From NCBI RefSeq assembly GCF_001593385.1, contig NZ_LUVZ01000001.1, positions 558,001-622,000 on the forward strand: DNA of 64,000 bases. Reading direction: 5' to 3'. The notes beneath the pieces were generated by a model. It did not search any database, was not told where the DNA came from, and saw only the letters and a program-made list of their open reading frames with translations. The position numbers and the translations under genes are program-made. This stretch comes from Chryseobacterium cucumeris (lineage in GTDB: Bacteria; Bacteroidota; Bacteroidia; Flavobacteriales; Weeksellaceae). Shown one piece after another: positions 43,038-52,204 of this stretch (position 1 is its first letter; each line of letters begins with the position of its first letter).

Positions 43038-43053
43038 TTGGCATATAATTTGT
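43038..43053 (+). promoter_or_regulatory. Sigma-54-like promoter of the polysaccharide deacetylase gene
   Basis: TTGGCATATAATTTGT shows GG at -24 and, ten bases on, TTG at -12, close to the sigma-54 pattern TGGCAC-N5-TTGC. The same bases partly match the sigma-A form (TAATTTG). The ATG lies 56 bases downstream. Confidence 0.4.
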
Positions 43054-43108
43054 TAATTTTCATCTGTTATTTTTAACGATTTTTAACAATTTAAATTCCA
43101 TTATTTTT

Positions 43109-43978
43109 ATGAGAAAAATTTTTGCGGGAAAGTCAAAAAATATGACTTTTCTCGGGATGGTTGTATTGATGAGTACAACTTCGGCTTTATTGAACAGCTG
43201 TAATTTCAAGAATGAAGTGAATAATGACCCCGTCGTCAGTTCACAGGAACATCCTTCCGCAAAAATAGTCTCCAGTAATATGGATGATGAAAGCGTAGAC
43301 CCGGATAAAAGAGTGATCTACCTTACCTTTGATGACGGACCCAATCAGGGGACAGAAAATCTTTTAAAAATCCTGGACAAGAGAAATGTCTGCGCCACTG
43401 CCTTTCTGGTGGGGAAGCATGCTTATGGAAGCAAAAAACAGAAGGATGATCTGCTATTGCTTAAGCAAAACCCTTTGGTAGAGCTGGCCAATCACAGTTT
43501 TTCTCATGCTCACAACAAATACACAGATTTTTATAAAAATGCTGATGCTGTAGTTCACGATTTTGACATCGCCAAAGACAGTCTGAATCTTACCGATAAA
43601 ATAGCAAGAACTCCCGGAAGAAATATCTGGAGGCTCAACAATATTAATGTAACAGATATTAAAAGTTCCACTTTAGCAGCAGATGGACTTAAAAAAGCCG
43701 GTTATAAAGTAATTGGCTGGGATCTTGAATGGAGACCTTCTCAGAAAATGACTTTAAAAGGAAGTCATGAAGCCATGATCAAGAAAGTAGACAGTATTTT
43801 CATGAACGACCTTGAGAAAACATCCAGACACCTTGTATTCCTTACTCACGACCAGTATCTGAGAGATGCAGACTCTATCAATGAACTGGATATGTTTATT
43901 GAAAAATTGCAGAAAAGCAACAGGTTTGTGTTCAGAAAAATATCTCAATATCCTAAAATCAATGAGGTTTTGAATTAA
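43109..43978 (+). CDS. Polysaccharide deacetylase (NodB family), lipoprotein
   Basis: A 289-residue protein. The N terminus has a membrane segment and LLNSCNFKNE, an SPII signal with Cys at about residue 31. The NodB domain reads IYLTFDDGPNQGTENLL (catalytic Asp-Asp), then ELANHSFSHAHNKY (metal His pair) and ARTPGRNIWRL, IGWDLEWRPS and LVFLTHDQY. It would remove acetyl groups from a glycan in the periplasm or cell surface. It sits alone after a 294-base gap that holds a candidate sigma-54 promoter, and is followed by yggS. Confidence 0.88.
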   Translation: MRKIFAGKSKNMTFLGMVVLMSTTSALLNSCNFKNEVNNDPVVSSQEHPSAKIVSSNMDDESVDPDKRVIYLTFDDGPNQGTENLLKILDKRNVCATAFLVGKHAYGSKKQKDDLLLLKQNPLVELANHSFSHAHNKYTDFYKNADAVVHDFDIAKDSLNLTDKIARTPGRNIWRLNNINVTDIKSSTLAADGLKKAGYKVIGWDLEWRPSQKMTLKGSHEAMIKKVDSIFMNDLEKTSRHLVFLTHDQYLRDADSINELDMFIEKLQKSNRFVFRKISQYPKINEVLN

Positions 43979-44042
43979 TAACCGCTGCATACCTGATATC
44001 ACTAAGCTTTGAACATTCAGAGAATTTTCGGACATTTGTATT

Positions 44043-44702
44043 ATGAGTATTAAAGAGAACTACAACACTATAAAAAACCAGCTGCCATCCACTGTGCAGC
44101 TGGTTGCTGTTTCAAAAACACATCCTGCATCGGCTGTTCAGGAAGTATATGACCTGGGACAGAAAGTTTTCGGAGAAAACAAGGTTCAGGAACTGATGGA
44201 AAAAGCTCCTCTTCTTCCTCAGGATATCCAATGGCATTTGATTGGTCACTTACAGACCAACAAAGTGAAGTACATTGCTCCTTTCATAGATACCATACAA
44301 AGTGTGGATTCTGAAAAATTATTAACAGAAATCAATAAAGAAGCAGGAAAACACAACAGGAAGATTAAAGTTCTTCTGCAGGTAAAAATTGCAGCAGAAG
44401 AAAGTAAGTTCGGACTTGAAATTTCTGAAGCGAAAGCTCTTTTTCAACAATCTATTGAAGGCAATTTTCCCAATGTGGAAATAACTGGTTTAATGGGAAT
44501 GGCAACATTCACCGATGATGAGCAGCAGGTTAGAAATGAATTTTTAACACTGAAGAAGCTTTTTGATGAATTAAATCAATCAAAAGCATTAAATACTTTA
44601 TCAATGGGAATGAGTGACGATTTCCCGATAGCAATCGAGTGTGGGGCTAACTCTGTGAGGGTTGGATCTGCTATTTTTGGAAGAAGAGACTACTCCAAAT
44701 AG
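44043..44702 (+). CDS. yggS: YggS family pyridoxal-phosphate-binding protein
   Basis: A 219-residue fold-type III PLP-binding protein. Landmarks are LVAVSKTHPASAVQEVYD (the PLP Lys is in VSKTHP), FGENKVQEL, WHLIGHLQTNKVKYI, SKFGLEISE, LSMGMSDDFPIAIECGANSVRVGSAIFG. The family maintains PLP balance and is not a racemase. It lies 64 bases after the deacetylase gene and may be cotranscribed; a GACATTTG sequence just before the ATG could also act as a weak promoter. The response regulator follows with its own promoter. Confidence 0.93.
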   Translation: MSIKENYNTIKNQLPSTVQLVAVSKTHPASAVQEVYDLGQKVFGENKVQELMEKAPLLPQDIQWHLIGHLQTNKVKYIAPFIDTIQSVDSEKLLTEINKEAGKHNRKIKVLLQVKIAAEESKFGLEISEAKALFQQSIEGNFPNVEITGLMGMATFTDDEQQVRNEFLTLKKLFDELNQSKALNTLSMGMSDDFPIAIECGANSVRVGSAIFGRRDYSK

Positions 44703-44719
44703 AATATTTAGGTACAGTT

Positions 44720-44753
44720 TTTGCTAATAATTGAAACAAAAAATTTAAATTTG
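44720..44753 (+). promoter_or_regulatory. Promoter of the response-regulator gene
   Basis: TTTG (44720-44723), a 22-base spacer and TAAATTTG (44746-44753). The predicted start site falls about 2 bases before the ATG at 44759, so the mRNA would be almost leaderless. Confidence 0.6.
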
Positions 44754-44758
44754 CAACT

Positions 44759-45943
44759 ATGCAAAAAATCCTTATAGTAGAAGACGAAAAAGCAATCTCG
44801 GGAGTACTTCATAGTATTCTTTCGGATGAACTCACCGATTATGAATTTGTTATCGCCGAAGATGGCCTTGAAGGTTACAAGCAGGTAGAAAAAGAAGATT
44901 TCGCCCTAGTGATTTCTGATATTAAAATGCCTAAGCTTTCAGGAACCGAGCTTTTGAAACAAAGTCTTGCCTTAAAACCAGAAACTACTTTTATCATGAT
45001 CTCAGGACACGCAGACATTGATTCCGCTGTTTCCTGTTTGAAAGAGGGCGCATATGATTTTATTTCCAAACCCATTGATATCAACAGACTTATTACAAGT
45101 GTGAAAAATGCATTGGTGAAAGAAACCCTGAAGAAAGAAAACAAAAATCTCCAGACTGAAAATAAAACTCTAAAAAGAAAAGTAAGTAAGAAATACCAGA
45201 TGATTGGTACTTCTACTGCTCTTCAAAAGATTCAGGATATGATTGAAAAGGTAGCTGCTTCTGATGCCAGAGTTCTGATCACAGGACCTAACGGTGCAGG
45301 AAAAGAGCTGGTAGCTCATGCAATCCACAATCAAAGTGAGCGTGCAAGAGGCCCTATGGTAGAGGTAAACTGTGCTGCTATCCCATCTGAACTTATTGAA
45401 TCTGAACTTTTCGGACACGTAAAAGGATCTTTTACAGGTGCTATTAAAGATAAGCAGGGAAAATTTGAACAGGCCAATGGGGGAACGATCTTCCTTGACG
45501 AGATTGGAGATATGAGCCTTATTGCTCAGGCTAAGGTATTGAGAGCACTTCAGGAAAGCAAAGTTTCTCCTGTGGGAAGTGATAAAGAAATCAAAGTTGA
45601 CGTAAGAGTAATTGCGGCAACCAATAAAAATATGCAGAAAGAAATTGAGGAAGGAAAATTCAGAGAAGACCTTTACCACAGACTTTCTGTTATTGAAATC
45701 TATGTTCCGCCATTGGATGAAAGAAAAGAAGATATCAAATTATTGGTTGAGCACTTTTCAGGAATGATTGCTGATGAGCATGGTACTGCTGCGAAAAAGT
45801 TTGATGATAAAGCTATTGATGCTTTAAAAGCGCTTTCGTGGACTGGAAATATCCGAGAATTAAGGAATGTTGTTGAAAGATTGATTATTCTTGGTGGAAA
45901 CACTGTTTCTGAAGGTGACGTTGCAAGTTTTGTAAGGAAATAA
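44759..45943 (+). CDS. Sigma-54-dependent response regulator lacking a DNA-binding domain
   Basis: A 394-residue NtrC-type protein. The receiver (1-120) has ILIVEDEKA with acidic residues and the phospho-acceptor Asp in LVISDIKMPK (about 54). The AAA+ domain (145-385) has Walker A GPNGAGKE, a GSFTGA sigma-54 contact loop (usually GAFTGA), Walker B GGTIFLDEIGD and the R-finger region WTGNIRELRNVVERL. It ends within 15 residues of that helix, with no Fis-type helix-turn-helix. It may activate sigma-54 RNA polymerase without binding a specific enhancer, or a partner may supply DNA binding. No sensor kinase is adjacent. Confidence 0.9.
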   Translation: MQKILIVEDEKAISGVLHSILSDELTDYEFVIAEDGLEGYKQVEKEDFALVISDIKMPKLSGTELLKQSLALKPETTFIMISGHADIDSAVSCLKEGAYDFISKPIDINRLITSVKNALVKETLKKENKNLQTENKTLKRKVSKKYQMIGTSTALQKIQDMIEKVAASDARVLITGPNGAGKELVAHAIHNQSERARGPMVEVNCAAIPSELIESELFGHVKGSFTGAIKDKQGKFEQANGGTIFLDEIGDMSLIAQAKVLRALQESKVSPVGSDKEIKVDVRVIAATNKNMQKEIEEGKFREDLYHRLSVIEIYVPPLDERKEDIKLLVEHFSGMIADEHGTAAKKFDDKAIDALKALSWTGNIRELRNVVERLIILGGNTVSEGDVASFVRK

Positions 45944-45968
45944 TAGCCTATTATTTACCATATTATAA

Positions 45969-45996
45969 AAATTTGCAGTGTTACCACTGCAAATTT
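45969..45996 (+). terminator. Terminator of the response-regulator gene
   Basis: A 12-bp perfect stem, AAATTTGCAGTG (45969-45980) with CACTGCAAATTT (45985-45996), a TTAC loop and a T-run. Confidence 0.92.
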
Positions 45997-46043
45997 TTTT
46001 TTGACCCTATTTGAATGATAAACTATATGAATCTTAAAATATT

Positions 46044-47405
46044 ATGAACTTTTTAAACAAAAACTATACAAAAGAATGCCTGACTTTGGCTCTGCCTGTA
46101 ATGCTTACTCAGGTGGGGCAAGTTTCAGTAAACTTATTCGATAATATTATTGTCGGAAAATTATTGGGTGCTGATGCTCTGGCATCTGTTTCATTGGGGA
46201 ATGCTGTGTTTTTCTCCATATTTGTGCTAGCCCTGGGCTTTTCATTTGCCATTCCACCATTGGTTTCGGAAGCGCACTCCAAACAGGATCACGCTACGAT
46301 CAATTCTGTATTCAGCCACGGCTTTATTATCAATATGTCGGTCGGAATTATCCTGATGGTCATTCTCCTTTTGGGAATGCCACTTCTCTATCATTCCGGA
46401 CAGCCCGCCAAGATCATTCCTGATACGGTAAGCTTTTTAAGTATCATGGTGATCAGTATGATACCATTCATGGCCTTTCAGACCCTTCGTGAAGTTTCTG
46501 AAGGTTTATCTTATACCATTGGAGTTACCAAAGCGACCATTATTGCCAATATCATCAATATTGCCTTAAACTATGTCTTTATCAAAGGACTTTGGGGAAT
46601 TCCGGCAATGGGTGTACAGGGATCTGCACTGGCTACTCTGATTTCCAGAATTTTTATGGTGGTTTTTCTTTATTTTGTTTTGGTAAAAGAAGAAAGAACA
46701 AGACGCTATATCAAAGATTTCTCTTTAAAAATTCAGGTTTTTTCAAAGCAGATGTTTGATAAAATGGTGAGACTTGGATTACCTACAGCTTTACAGATGT
46801 TCTTTGAAGTAACTGCTTTTGCCGGAGCTGCATTTATTTGCGGGCTGATCTCAGCACACGATATTGCTTCTCACCAGATCGCATTAAGCATGGCTTCATT
46901 TACCTTCAACTTATGTGTTGGATTCAGTGTTGCCTCTACGGTAATGATTGGGAGAAAACTGGGTGAACAGAATTTTGTGGAACTGAGAAAGGTAGGAATC
47001 AACAACCTGAAAATCGCCTTTATTTTTATGTGCATCTGCGGATTGGTGTTTATTTTAGGCAGAAATATCCTTCCTACCTTCTTCACGAAAAAAGAAGAAG
47101 TGGAAGTCATTACCCTGGCTGCAAAACTCATGATCATCGCTGCTTTATTCCAGCTTTCTGATGGAATTCAGGTGACAGCTTTGGGAATGCTCAGAGGTTT
47201 GCAGGATGTGAAAATTCCTTCCATTTATACCTTTATTGCATACTGGGTGATTACCATTCCTTTGGGATATTTCTTCTGTGTTACTTTAGAAATGGGCGCA
47301 TTCGGAATGTGGATCGCACTTGGACTGGGATTAACGGTTTCCGCTGTTTTCCTGGTAAAACGATTCCTGAATATGTCTGCGAAAAGAATTAAGCAGAATT
47401 CATAA
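46044..47405 (+). CDS. MATE family efflux transporter
   Basis: A 453-residue inner-membrane protein with 12 hydrophobic segments in two bundles. The start is LTLALPVMLTQVGQVSVNLFDNIIVGKLLGADALASVSLGNAVFF and the second half has LGLPTALQMFFEVTAFAGAAFICG, both typical of NorM-like MATE antiporters. They export cationic drugs or metabolites in exchange for Na+ or H+. The substrate is unknown. It is monocistronic, between two strong terminators. Confidence 0.9.
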   Translation: MNFLNKNYTKECLTLALPVMLTQVGQVSVNLFDNIIVGKLLGADALASVSLGNAVFFSIFVLALGFSFAIPPLVSEAHSKQDHATINSVFSHGFIINMSVGIILMVILLLGMPLLYHSGQPAKIIPDTVSFLSIMVISMIPFMAFQTLREVSEGLSYTIGVTKATIIANIINIALNYVFIKGLWGIPAMGVQGSALATLISRIFMVVFLYFVLVKEERTRRYIKDFSLKIQVFSKQMFDKMVRLGLPTALQMFFEVTAFAGAAFICGLISAHDIASHQIALSMASFTFNLCVGFSVASTVMIGRKLGEQNFVELRKVGINNLKIAFIFMCICGLVFILGRNILPTFFTKKEEVEVITLAAKLMIIAALFQLSDGIQVTALGMLRGLQDVKIPSIYTFIAYWVITIPLGYFFCVTLEMGAFGMWIALGLGLTVSAVFLVKRFLNMSAKRIKQNS

Positions 47406-47411
47406 AAACAA

Positions 47412-47440
47412 AAAGGCTGTTTCAATGTGAGACAGCCTTT
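47412..47440. terminator. Bidirectional terminator
   Basis: AAAGGCTGTTTC (47412-47423) pairs with GAGACAGCCTTT (47429-47440), with one G-U pair, after the MATE gene. Confidence 0.88.
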
Positions 47441-47576
47441 TTTATGTTCGTTAGTTTACTACAGAACAATGCGCTATATCCTTTCTATATCTATATAATT
47501 ATGCATATTTTCTAAACACAAACAGCATAAATTAAATTCACAAATAGACACTAGCTTATCCGCCTTTCTGCTCAAT

Positions 47577-48080
47577 TTAATCTATCCTCTTCCCTAAGAT
47601 CTTCAAACTTCTTTCCACACCATCCAGAATCGCTACATTAGGAAGACTTCCCCAATCTTCAAATCCAAAGTGTCTGAATAACTTCAAACTTGGTTCATTA
47701 TGAAGGAAAATAAGCGCTACAAGGTTTTTTACTCCAAATTTTCCGGCGTTATCAATGCAATATTGAAGAATGGCTTTTCCGTATCCTTTTCCTCTGCAGG
47801 ATTCATCCAGATAAATACTTACTTCTACCGTACCGTTATATGCTGCCCTTTCATGGAATGAACTGAAACTGATCCAACCAACGGTTTGATTCTGGTCATC
47901 TTCAACTACCCAAAGCGGCCTTGTCTGGGGATTATGCTCTTCAAACCATTTTAGCTTACTTTCCACAGAAACTTCTTCCATGTCTGCAGTGACCATTCTT
48001 GAAGCAATTGTTGAGTTGTAGATGGCTACGATTTTATTCAAATCGGCTAATTCAGCATTTCTGAACTTTAGTTTTTCCAT
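47577..48080 (-). CDS. GNAT family N-acetyltransferase (phosphinothricin acetyltransferase-like)
   Basis: A 167-residue acetyltransferase. It has LKFRNAELADLNKIVAIYNSTI at the N terminus, VEVSIYLDESCRGKGYGKAIL with the acetyl-CoA R-G-K-G-Y-G loop (about 95) and a late FGFEDWGSLPN. The group acetylates methionine sulfone, sulfoximine or phosphinothricin-like amines; the true substrate is unproven. The start at 48080 (MEKLKF) is used because the longer frame begins with TTG. It is monocistronic. Confidence 0.85.
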   Translation of the reverse strand: MEKLKFRNAELADLNKIVAIYNSTIASRMVTADMEEVSVESKLKWFEEHNPQTRPLWVVEDDQNQTVGWISFSSFHERAAYNGTVEVSIYLDESCRGKGYGKAILQYCIDNAGKFGVKNLVALIFLHNEPSLKLFRHFGFEDWGSLPNVAILDGVERSLKILGKRID

Positions 48081-48268
48081 GAATATTGAAGTCAAATTAT
48101 TTTAACGCAAAAATACTACATTTTAAAATCACCCCTGAAAAAACATACTTAATTTATTTCATTTTTAATAATTAAAGCAGACACACCCCTAAAAATACAA
48201 TCATTTTTTTGGAATACGCAAAGAAGTAATAAATTTAAACTTTGAATATTTTTAAGGAGCAAGGAAAA

Positions 48269-48832
48269 TTATTTCAAATCTTTTAAAATTCTATTTAAAC
48301 TTCTTACTGTAATTCCTAAATAAGCCGCCATATCTTCTTTGGAGATATGAATATTCTGCTTAGCCTGCATTTGTAACAATTGTTTTAAAGTATGTTCTAT
48401 CGTATACAACTGTTGATAGGATGCTCTGCTGGAAGTATTGATAATTCGCTCTGCAAAAGATTCTAAAAGAAGGTGATTCAGGGCAAGATCATTTTTAATC
48501 AAAGCTTTAAAAAACGGAATCTTTACTGCATATACTGTCACTTCATTGAGGGCTTCAATACTGCACAGACAGTTTATATTTTTGATTAATTCCACTTCCC
48601 CGATGATTTCACCGCTTCCCAGAAACTCAACAATATATTCTTTTCCGTTTTCTTCAGCCAGAAAGCATTTGACAATCCCTTCTTTAATCATCATGACATG
48701 AGAAAGCTGATGATCCTGTACCAGTATTTGATCCCCTGCAGAAAAAGATTTTACTATAAAATCGTCACTCCTGTTCTGCTTTTTGTGCAGTTCATCAAGA
48801 TAGTTTAAAAATGTCTGATTCGTCCTTAACAT
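48269..48832 (-). CDS. Crp/Fnr family transcriptional regulator
   Basis: A 187-residue regulator. The cNMP-binding barrel spans about 20-125 (ILVQDHQLSHVMMIKEGIVKCF, EYIVEFLGSGEIIGEVELI) and the winged helix-turn-helix reads SKEDMAAYLGITVRSLNRILKDL at the C terminus. The recognition helix ends the protein, a short form frequent in Bacteroidota. The effector is unknown, as the Arg and Glu of the cAMP pocket are not clearly present. The start is the ATG at 48832; an in-frame TTG 15 bases earlier is less likely. It is divergent from the HAD gene. Confidence 0.85.
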   Translation of the reverse strand: MLRTNQTFLNYLDELHKKQNRSDDFIVKSFSAGDQILVQDHQLSHVMMIKEGIVKCFLAEENGKEYIVEFLGSGEIIGEVELIKNINCLCSIEALNEVTVYAVKIPFFKALIKNDLALNHLLLESFAERIINTSSRASYQQLYTIEHTLKQLLQMQAKQNIHISKEDMAAYLGITVRSLNRILKDLK

Positions 48833-48908
48833 ATTCTCCCGGGACAAATGTCCTTTTCTTATTGAGTTTTTATACTGAATTTTACGGACAGAAAATTACA
48901 AAACAAAA

Positions 48909-49598
48909 ATGAATAATCATATTACAACCATTGCTTTTGATGCGGATGATACACTTTGGATCAACGAACCTTATTTTCAGGAAGCAGAAAAAGAATTCTG
49001 TGTACTTCTTGAAGATTATCTTCCACAACATTCGGTATCACAGGAATTGTTTAAAACAGAAATGCAGAATCTCCATCTGTATGGCTATGGAGTAAAAGGA
49101 TTTATGCTGTGTATGATTGAAACCATCACTAGAGTTTCTAATAATACAGCTTCATTGGAATTAGTTAATAAAGCTATTATTCTGGGTCAGGAGCTTCTTC
49201 AGAAACCTATAGAATTATTGGATGGAGTTACCGAAACCCTTGAAAGTTTAAAAGGAAAATACAGACTGGTTGTTGCCACAAAAGGCGATTTGCTGGATCA
49301 GGAGCGTAAACTGAAAAATTCGGGATTACAGGATTATTTTCATCACATTGAAATCATGAGTGACAAAAAAGAACGCGATTATAAAAAGCTTTTGAAACAT
49401 CTGGACTGCCAACCTGAAAACTTTCTGATGCTTGGAAATTCTATCAAATCAGATATTCTGCCGGTACTAGAAATCGGTGGCTATGCCGCTCATATTCCTT
49501 ATCACGTCACCTGGAGTCATGAACAGCATGATGTAAACCTTGAGCATCCTAATTTTATGGAGCTTAAGAGTATTGATGAGATTTTGAAGCGCTTTTAA
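48909..49598 (+). CDS. HAD-superfamily hydrolase
   Basis: A 229-residue cytoplasmic phosphatase-like protein. Motif I is FDADDTLWINE (about 10-20), motif II VVATKGDLLDQE (about 120-131), motif III Lys-rich SDKKERDYKKLL and motif IV MLGNSIKSDILPVLEIGGYAA. A helical cap follows motif I. It probably hydrolyses a small phosphoester; the substrate is unknown. It is divergent from the Crp/Fnr gene and ends at a strong terminator. Confidence 0.9.
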   Translation: MNNHITTIAFDADDTLWINEPYFQEAEKEFCVLLEDYLPQHSVSQELFKTEMQNLHLYGYGVKGFMLCMIETITRVSNNTASLELVNKAIILGQELLQKPIELLDGVTETLESLKGKYRLVVATKGDLLDQERKLKNSGLQDYFHHIEIMSDKKERDYKKLLKHLDCQPENFLMLGNSIKSDILPVLEIGGYAAHIPYHVTWSHEQHDVNLEHPNFMELKSIDEILKRF

Positions 49599-49643
49599 AT
49601 ACGATATAACAACGCCCCAACTTCCTTAATATATTTTTAATCA

Positions 49644-49680
49644 AAAAAAGAGACTGTTTTTGATTAACAGTCTCTTTTTT
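49644..49680. terminator. Bidirectional terminator
   Basis: AGACTGTT (49651-49658) pairs with AACAGTCT (49666-49673) and continues as A/T pairs on both sides. It separates the convergent HAD and S9 peptidase genes. Confidence 0.92.
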
Positions 49681-49683
49681 TAT

Positions 49684-52086
49684 TTATTTCTTCAAGCACT
49701 TTTCAAGGAACTGATCCTGTTCCCATAAAACGTGTAAAATATTTTCTTTCGCCTGGTAACTGTGGGCTTCTTTTGGAAGAAGAACCATTTTCACTGGAGC
49801 ACCTAAATTTTTCAGTGCCTGGAAGTATCTTTCCGTCTGCAATGTAAATGTACCCGGATTATTATCTGCATCCCCGTGAATCAGAAGAAGCGGTGTCTTC
49901 ATTTTGTCCGCATGCATAAACGGAGACATCGTGTTGTAGATTTCCGGAACATCCCAATAGTTTCTCTGCTCACTCTGAAACCCGAATGGTGTCAAAGTCC
50001 TGTTATAAGCACCACTTCTTGCAATTCCACAGGCAAAAAGGTTAGAATGAGTCAGAAGGTTTGCCGTCATAAATGCACCGTAAGAATGCCCTCCTACAGC
50101 CACTTTCTTTCTGTCGATATATCCTAAATGATCTACTGCATCAATGGCAGCAGCAGCATTGGCTACCAACTGAGGAATAAAGGTATCATTAGGTTCTGTT
50201 TTCCCTTCCCCAACAATTGGGAAAGCAGCATTATCTAAAACAGCATACCCTTTAGCTGTCCAATATACAAAAGAGCCATACGTTGGGAATGTAAAGTCAT
50301 TATCATTTTGAGTACTCTGTCCTGCAGTATCCTTATCTTTATATTCTCTAGGGTAAGCCCAGATTAATAAAGGTAATTTTTCTTTCTTTGTCTTTCTATC
50401 ATAGTTTGCAGGTAAATAAAGGGTCCCTGTCAGGGTAACACCATCATTTCTCTTGTAAGTAATCACTTCTTTGTAAACGTCTTTGATACTTTCAAAAGGA
50501 TTTGCAAAATTGGTTACGGCTTCTGCTTTATTAGATTTAATATTCTTTTTAAAATAATTCGGATATTGGCTTGGTGACTGCTGAGTGGTCAGAATTTCTC
50601 CTTTTGAAGGATTTAAAATATCTACAATCCCTTCTTTAGCGTTTTTAAGATTAGAGGTATAAAGTCTTTTCTTTTTCAAAGATTTAATATCCATTTCGTC
50701 GATAAACGGGTGCTGTCCATCTTTGGTAAATCCATCTCCGATAAGATAGGCTTTTCCACCTTTCATATCGACTACAGATCTTCCGTATTGGTTTTTCGTT
50801 GTATTAAAATGTCCGGGATCGCTGTAAACATCCTGGTAATTTCTGTCATCGAAAACTTTTGATTCTCCACTGCTAAGATCCAACAGGTAAGATTTTGTAT
50901 TTCTTGTATCATACCAGCCTTCAGAAACAATAGCATAATGATCATTAGTCCACACCAAGTCCTTATATCTCTGCTTTGTTTTGAAGAAAGATTTCGGAGC
51001 CGCTGTAAACGGAGCTTCCCAGGTAAATATCTCGTCTCTGTACTCTGCTGTTTTAGACTGATCTCCTCCATCCAGAGCTTCCGCATAGGTAAGAGTAGCC
51101 GGAGCATCGCTTCTCCATTCCATTTCTCTTTTTCCGGTTCTTACGGATGAAAATCCTTTTGGCATGATTTCATTCAAAGGAACGTCATTTACTGTTTTTA
51201 CAGTATTTCCTTTCATATCATACACCACCGTTGTTGATGGAAATCTGCTCAGTGGCACAATATAAGAGAATGGTTTTTTAATAATTGTAGCCAGCAGATA
51301 GCTTCCGTCCGGAGAAAAACTTAAGCCGGCATACATATCCTGATCTTTCAGTTTCTTAAGATTTCCTGTAAGATCTACATTATAAATTTCAGAAGCAGTA
51401 AGGGTCTCAAAGTTTTTTTCGTCCTGAGGGTTCTTCAAAAGATCCTGATAAGTCCTGTTCTGGGAAACCTTACCATCTGCTGTTGAAACAATCGGGCCTG
51501 TCGGAAGGTCTTCGTCTGCATTTAAAAGAGCAGCTCTGTTTTGTGGAAGCGTTCTGATCAGGAAGCTTTGAGAGTCATTATACCATATATAAGGCATTCC
51601 TAAATTAGCATTCAGATTATCTGCTGTAATCTTTTTGGCAGATGCTGTTTCCATATCCACTATCCAAAGTTCTACTCCTTTAGCGGTTGTATTGGTAAAA
51701 GCCAGCTTCTTTTCATCCGGTGAAAACGAAACGTAGGCAATTTTTGAATGGGAAGGTAAATTTTTTACCTGAATTTCATTTTTATCATTGAGCTTTCTGA
51801 TCTTCAGATTATTGGAGTAGATCATGCTGCTTGAAATATTGGTAACAGGATTGATTCTAAGTCCGCCAAGCTTCATTTCATTCTGACTGAGGTCTTCCAA
51901 TGTTTTATATGTAGGGCGATACGTAAACACTACCCAGTCTTTTTTGCTGTTCATCAGAACACTCGGAGGTCTTTCATAATCTGCAAGTTTTAAAATCTCG
52001 GCAGAGGGTTTCTGATAGCTAATATTTTCCTGTGCATCATAAAAATTGAGAAATGCCAAGAGGCAAATAGTCAGTTTTATCTTCAT
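49684..52086 (-). CDS. S9 family serine peptidase (prolyl-oligopeptidase-like), exported
   Basis: An 800-residue exported enzyme; MKIKLTICLLAFLNFYDA is a signal peptide. The N-terminal 500 residues form a beta-propeller-like repeat region (KIAYVSFSPDEKKLAFTN, GLSFSPDGSYLLATI). The C-terminal hydrolase holds the nucleophile Ser in VGGHSYGAFMTANLL, Asp in IHGDADNNPGTF and His in KEAHSYQAKE, all in the right order for S9. It should trim short peptides in the periplasm. The closest relatives are annotated as glutamyl or prolyl oligopeptidases; specificity is unknown. It is monocistronic. Confidence 0.92.
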   Translation of the reverse strand: MKIKLTICLLAFLNFYDAQENISYQKPSAEILKLADYERPPSVLMNSKKDWVVFTYRPTYKTLEDLSQNEMKLGGLRINPVTNISSSMIYSNNLKIRKLNDKNEIQVKNLPSHSKIAYVSFSPDEKKLAFTNTTAKGVELWIVDMETASAKKITADNLNANLGMPYIWYNDSQSFLIRTLPQNRAALLNADEDLPTGPIVSTADGKVSQNRTYQDLLKNPQDEKNFETLTASEIYNVDLTGNLKKLKDQDMYAGLSFSPDGSYLLATIIKKPFSYIVPLSRFPSTTVVYDMKGNTVKTVNDVPLNEIMPKGFSSVRTGKREMEWRSDAPATLTYAEALDGGDQSKTAEYRDEIFTWEAPFTAAPKSFFKTKQRYKDLVWTNDHYAIVSEGWYDTRNTKSYLLDLSSGESKVFDDRNYQDVYSDPGHFNTTKNQYGRSVVDMKGGKAYLIGDGFTKDGQHPFIDEMDIKSLKKKRLYTSNLKNAKEGIVDILNPSKGEILTTQQSPSQYPNYFKKNIKSNKAEAVTNFANPFESIKDVYKEVITYKRNDGVTLTGTLYLPANYDRKTKKEKLPLLIWAYPREYKDKDTAGQSTQNDNDFTFPTYGSFVYWTAKGYAVLDNAAFPIVGEGKTEPNDTFIPQLVANAAAAIDAVDHLGYIDRKKVAVGGHSYGAFMTANLLTHSNLFACGIARSGAYNRTLTPFGFQSEQRNYWDVPEIYNTMSPFMHADKMKTPLLLIHGDADNNPGTFTLQTERYFQALKNLGAPVKMVLLPKEAHSYQAKENILHVLWEQDQFLEKCLKK

Positions 52087-52204
52087 TATAAATTCATTTT
52101 TTACGAATGTAGTGAATTTTAAAAGAATTTTAACACTTAAAATAAGACTCCTTTTAGTGTCATATTTATTTTTTTATTACATTTATCTTACAAATTAAAA
52201 TAAT

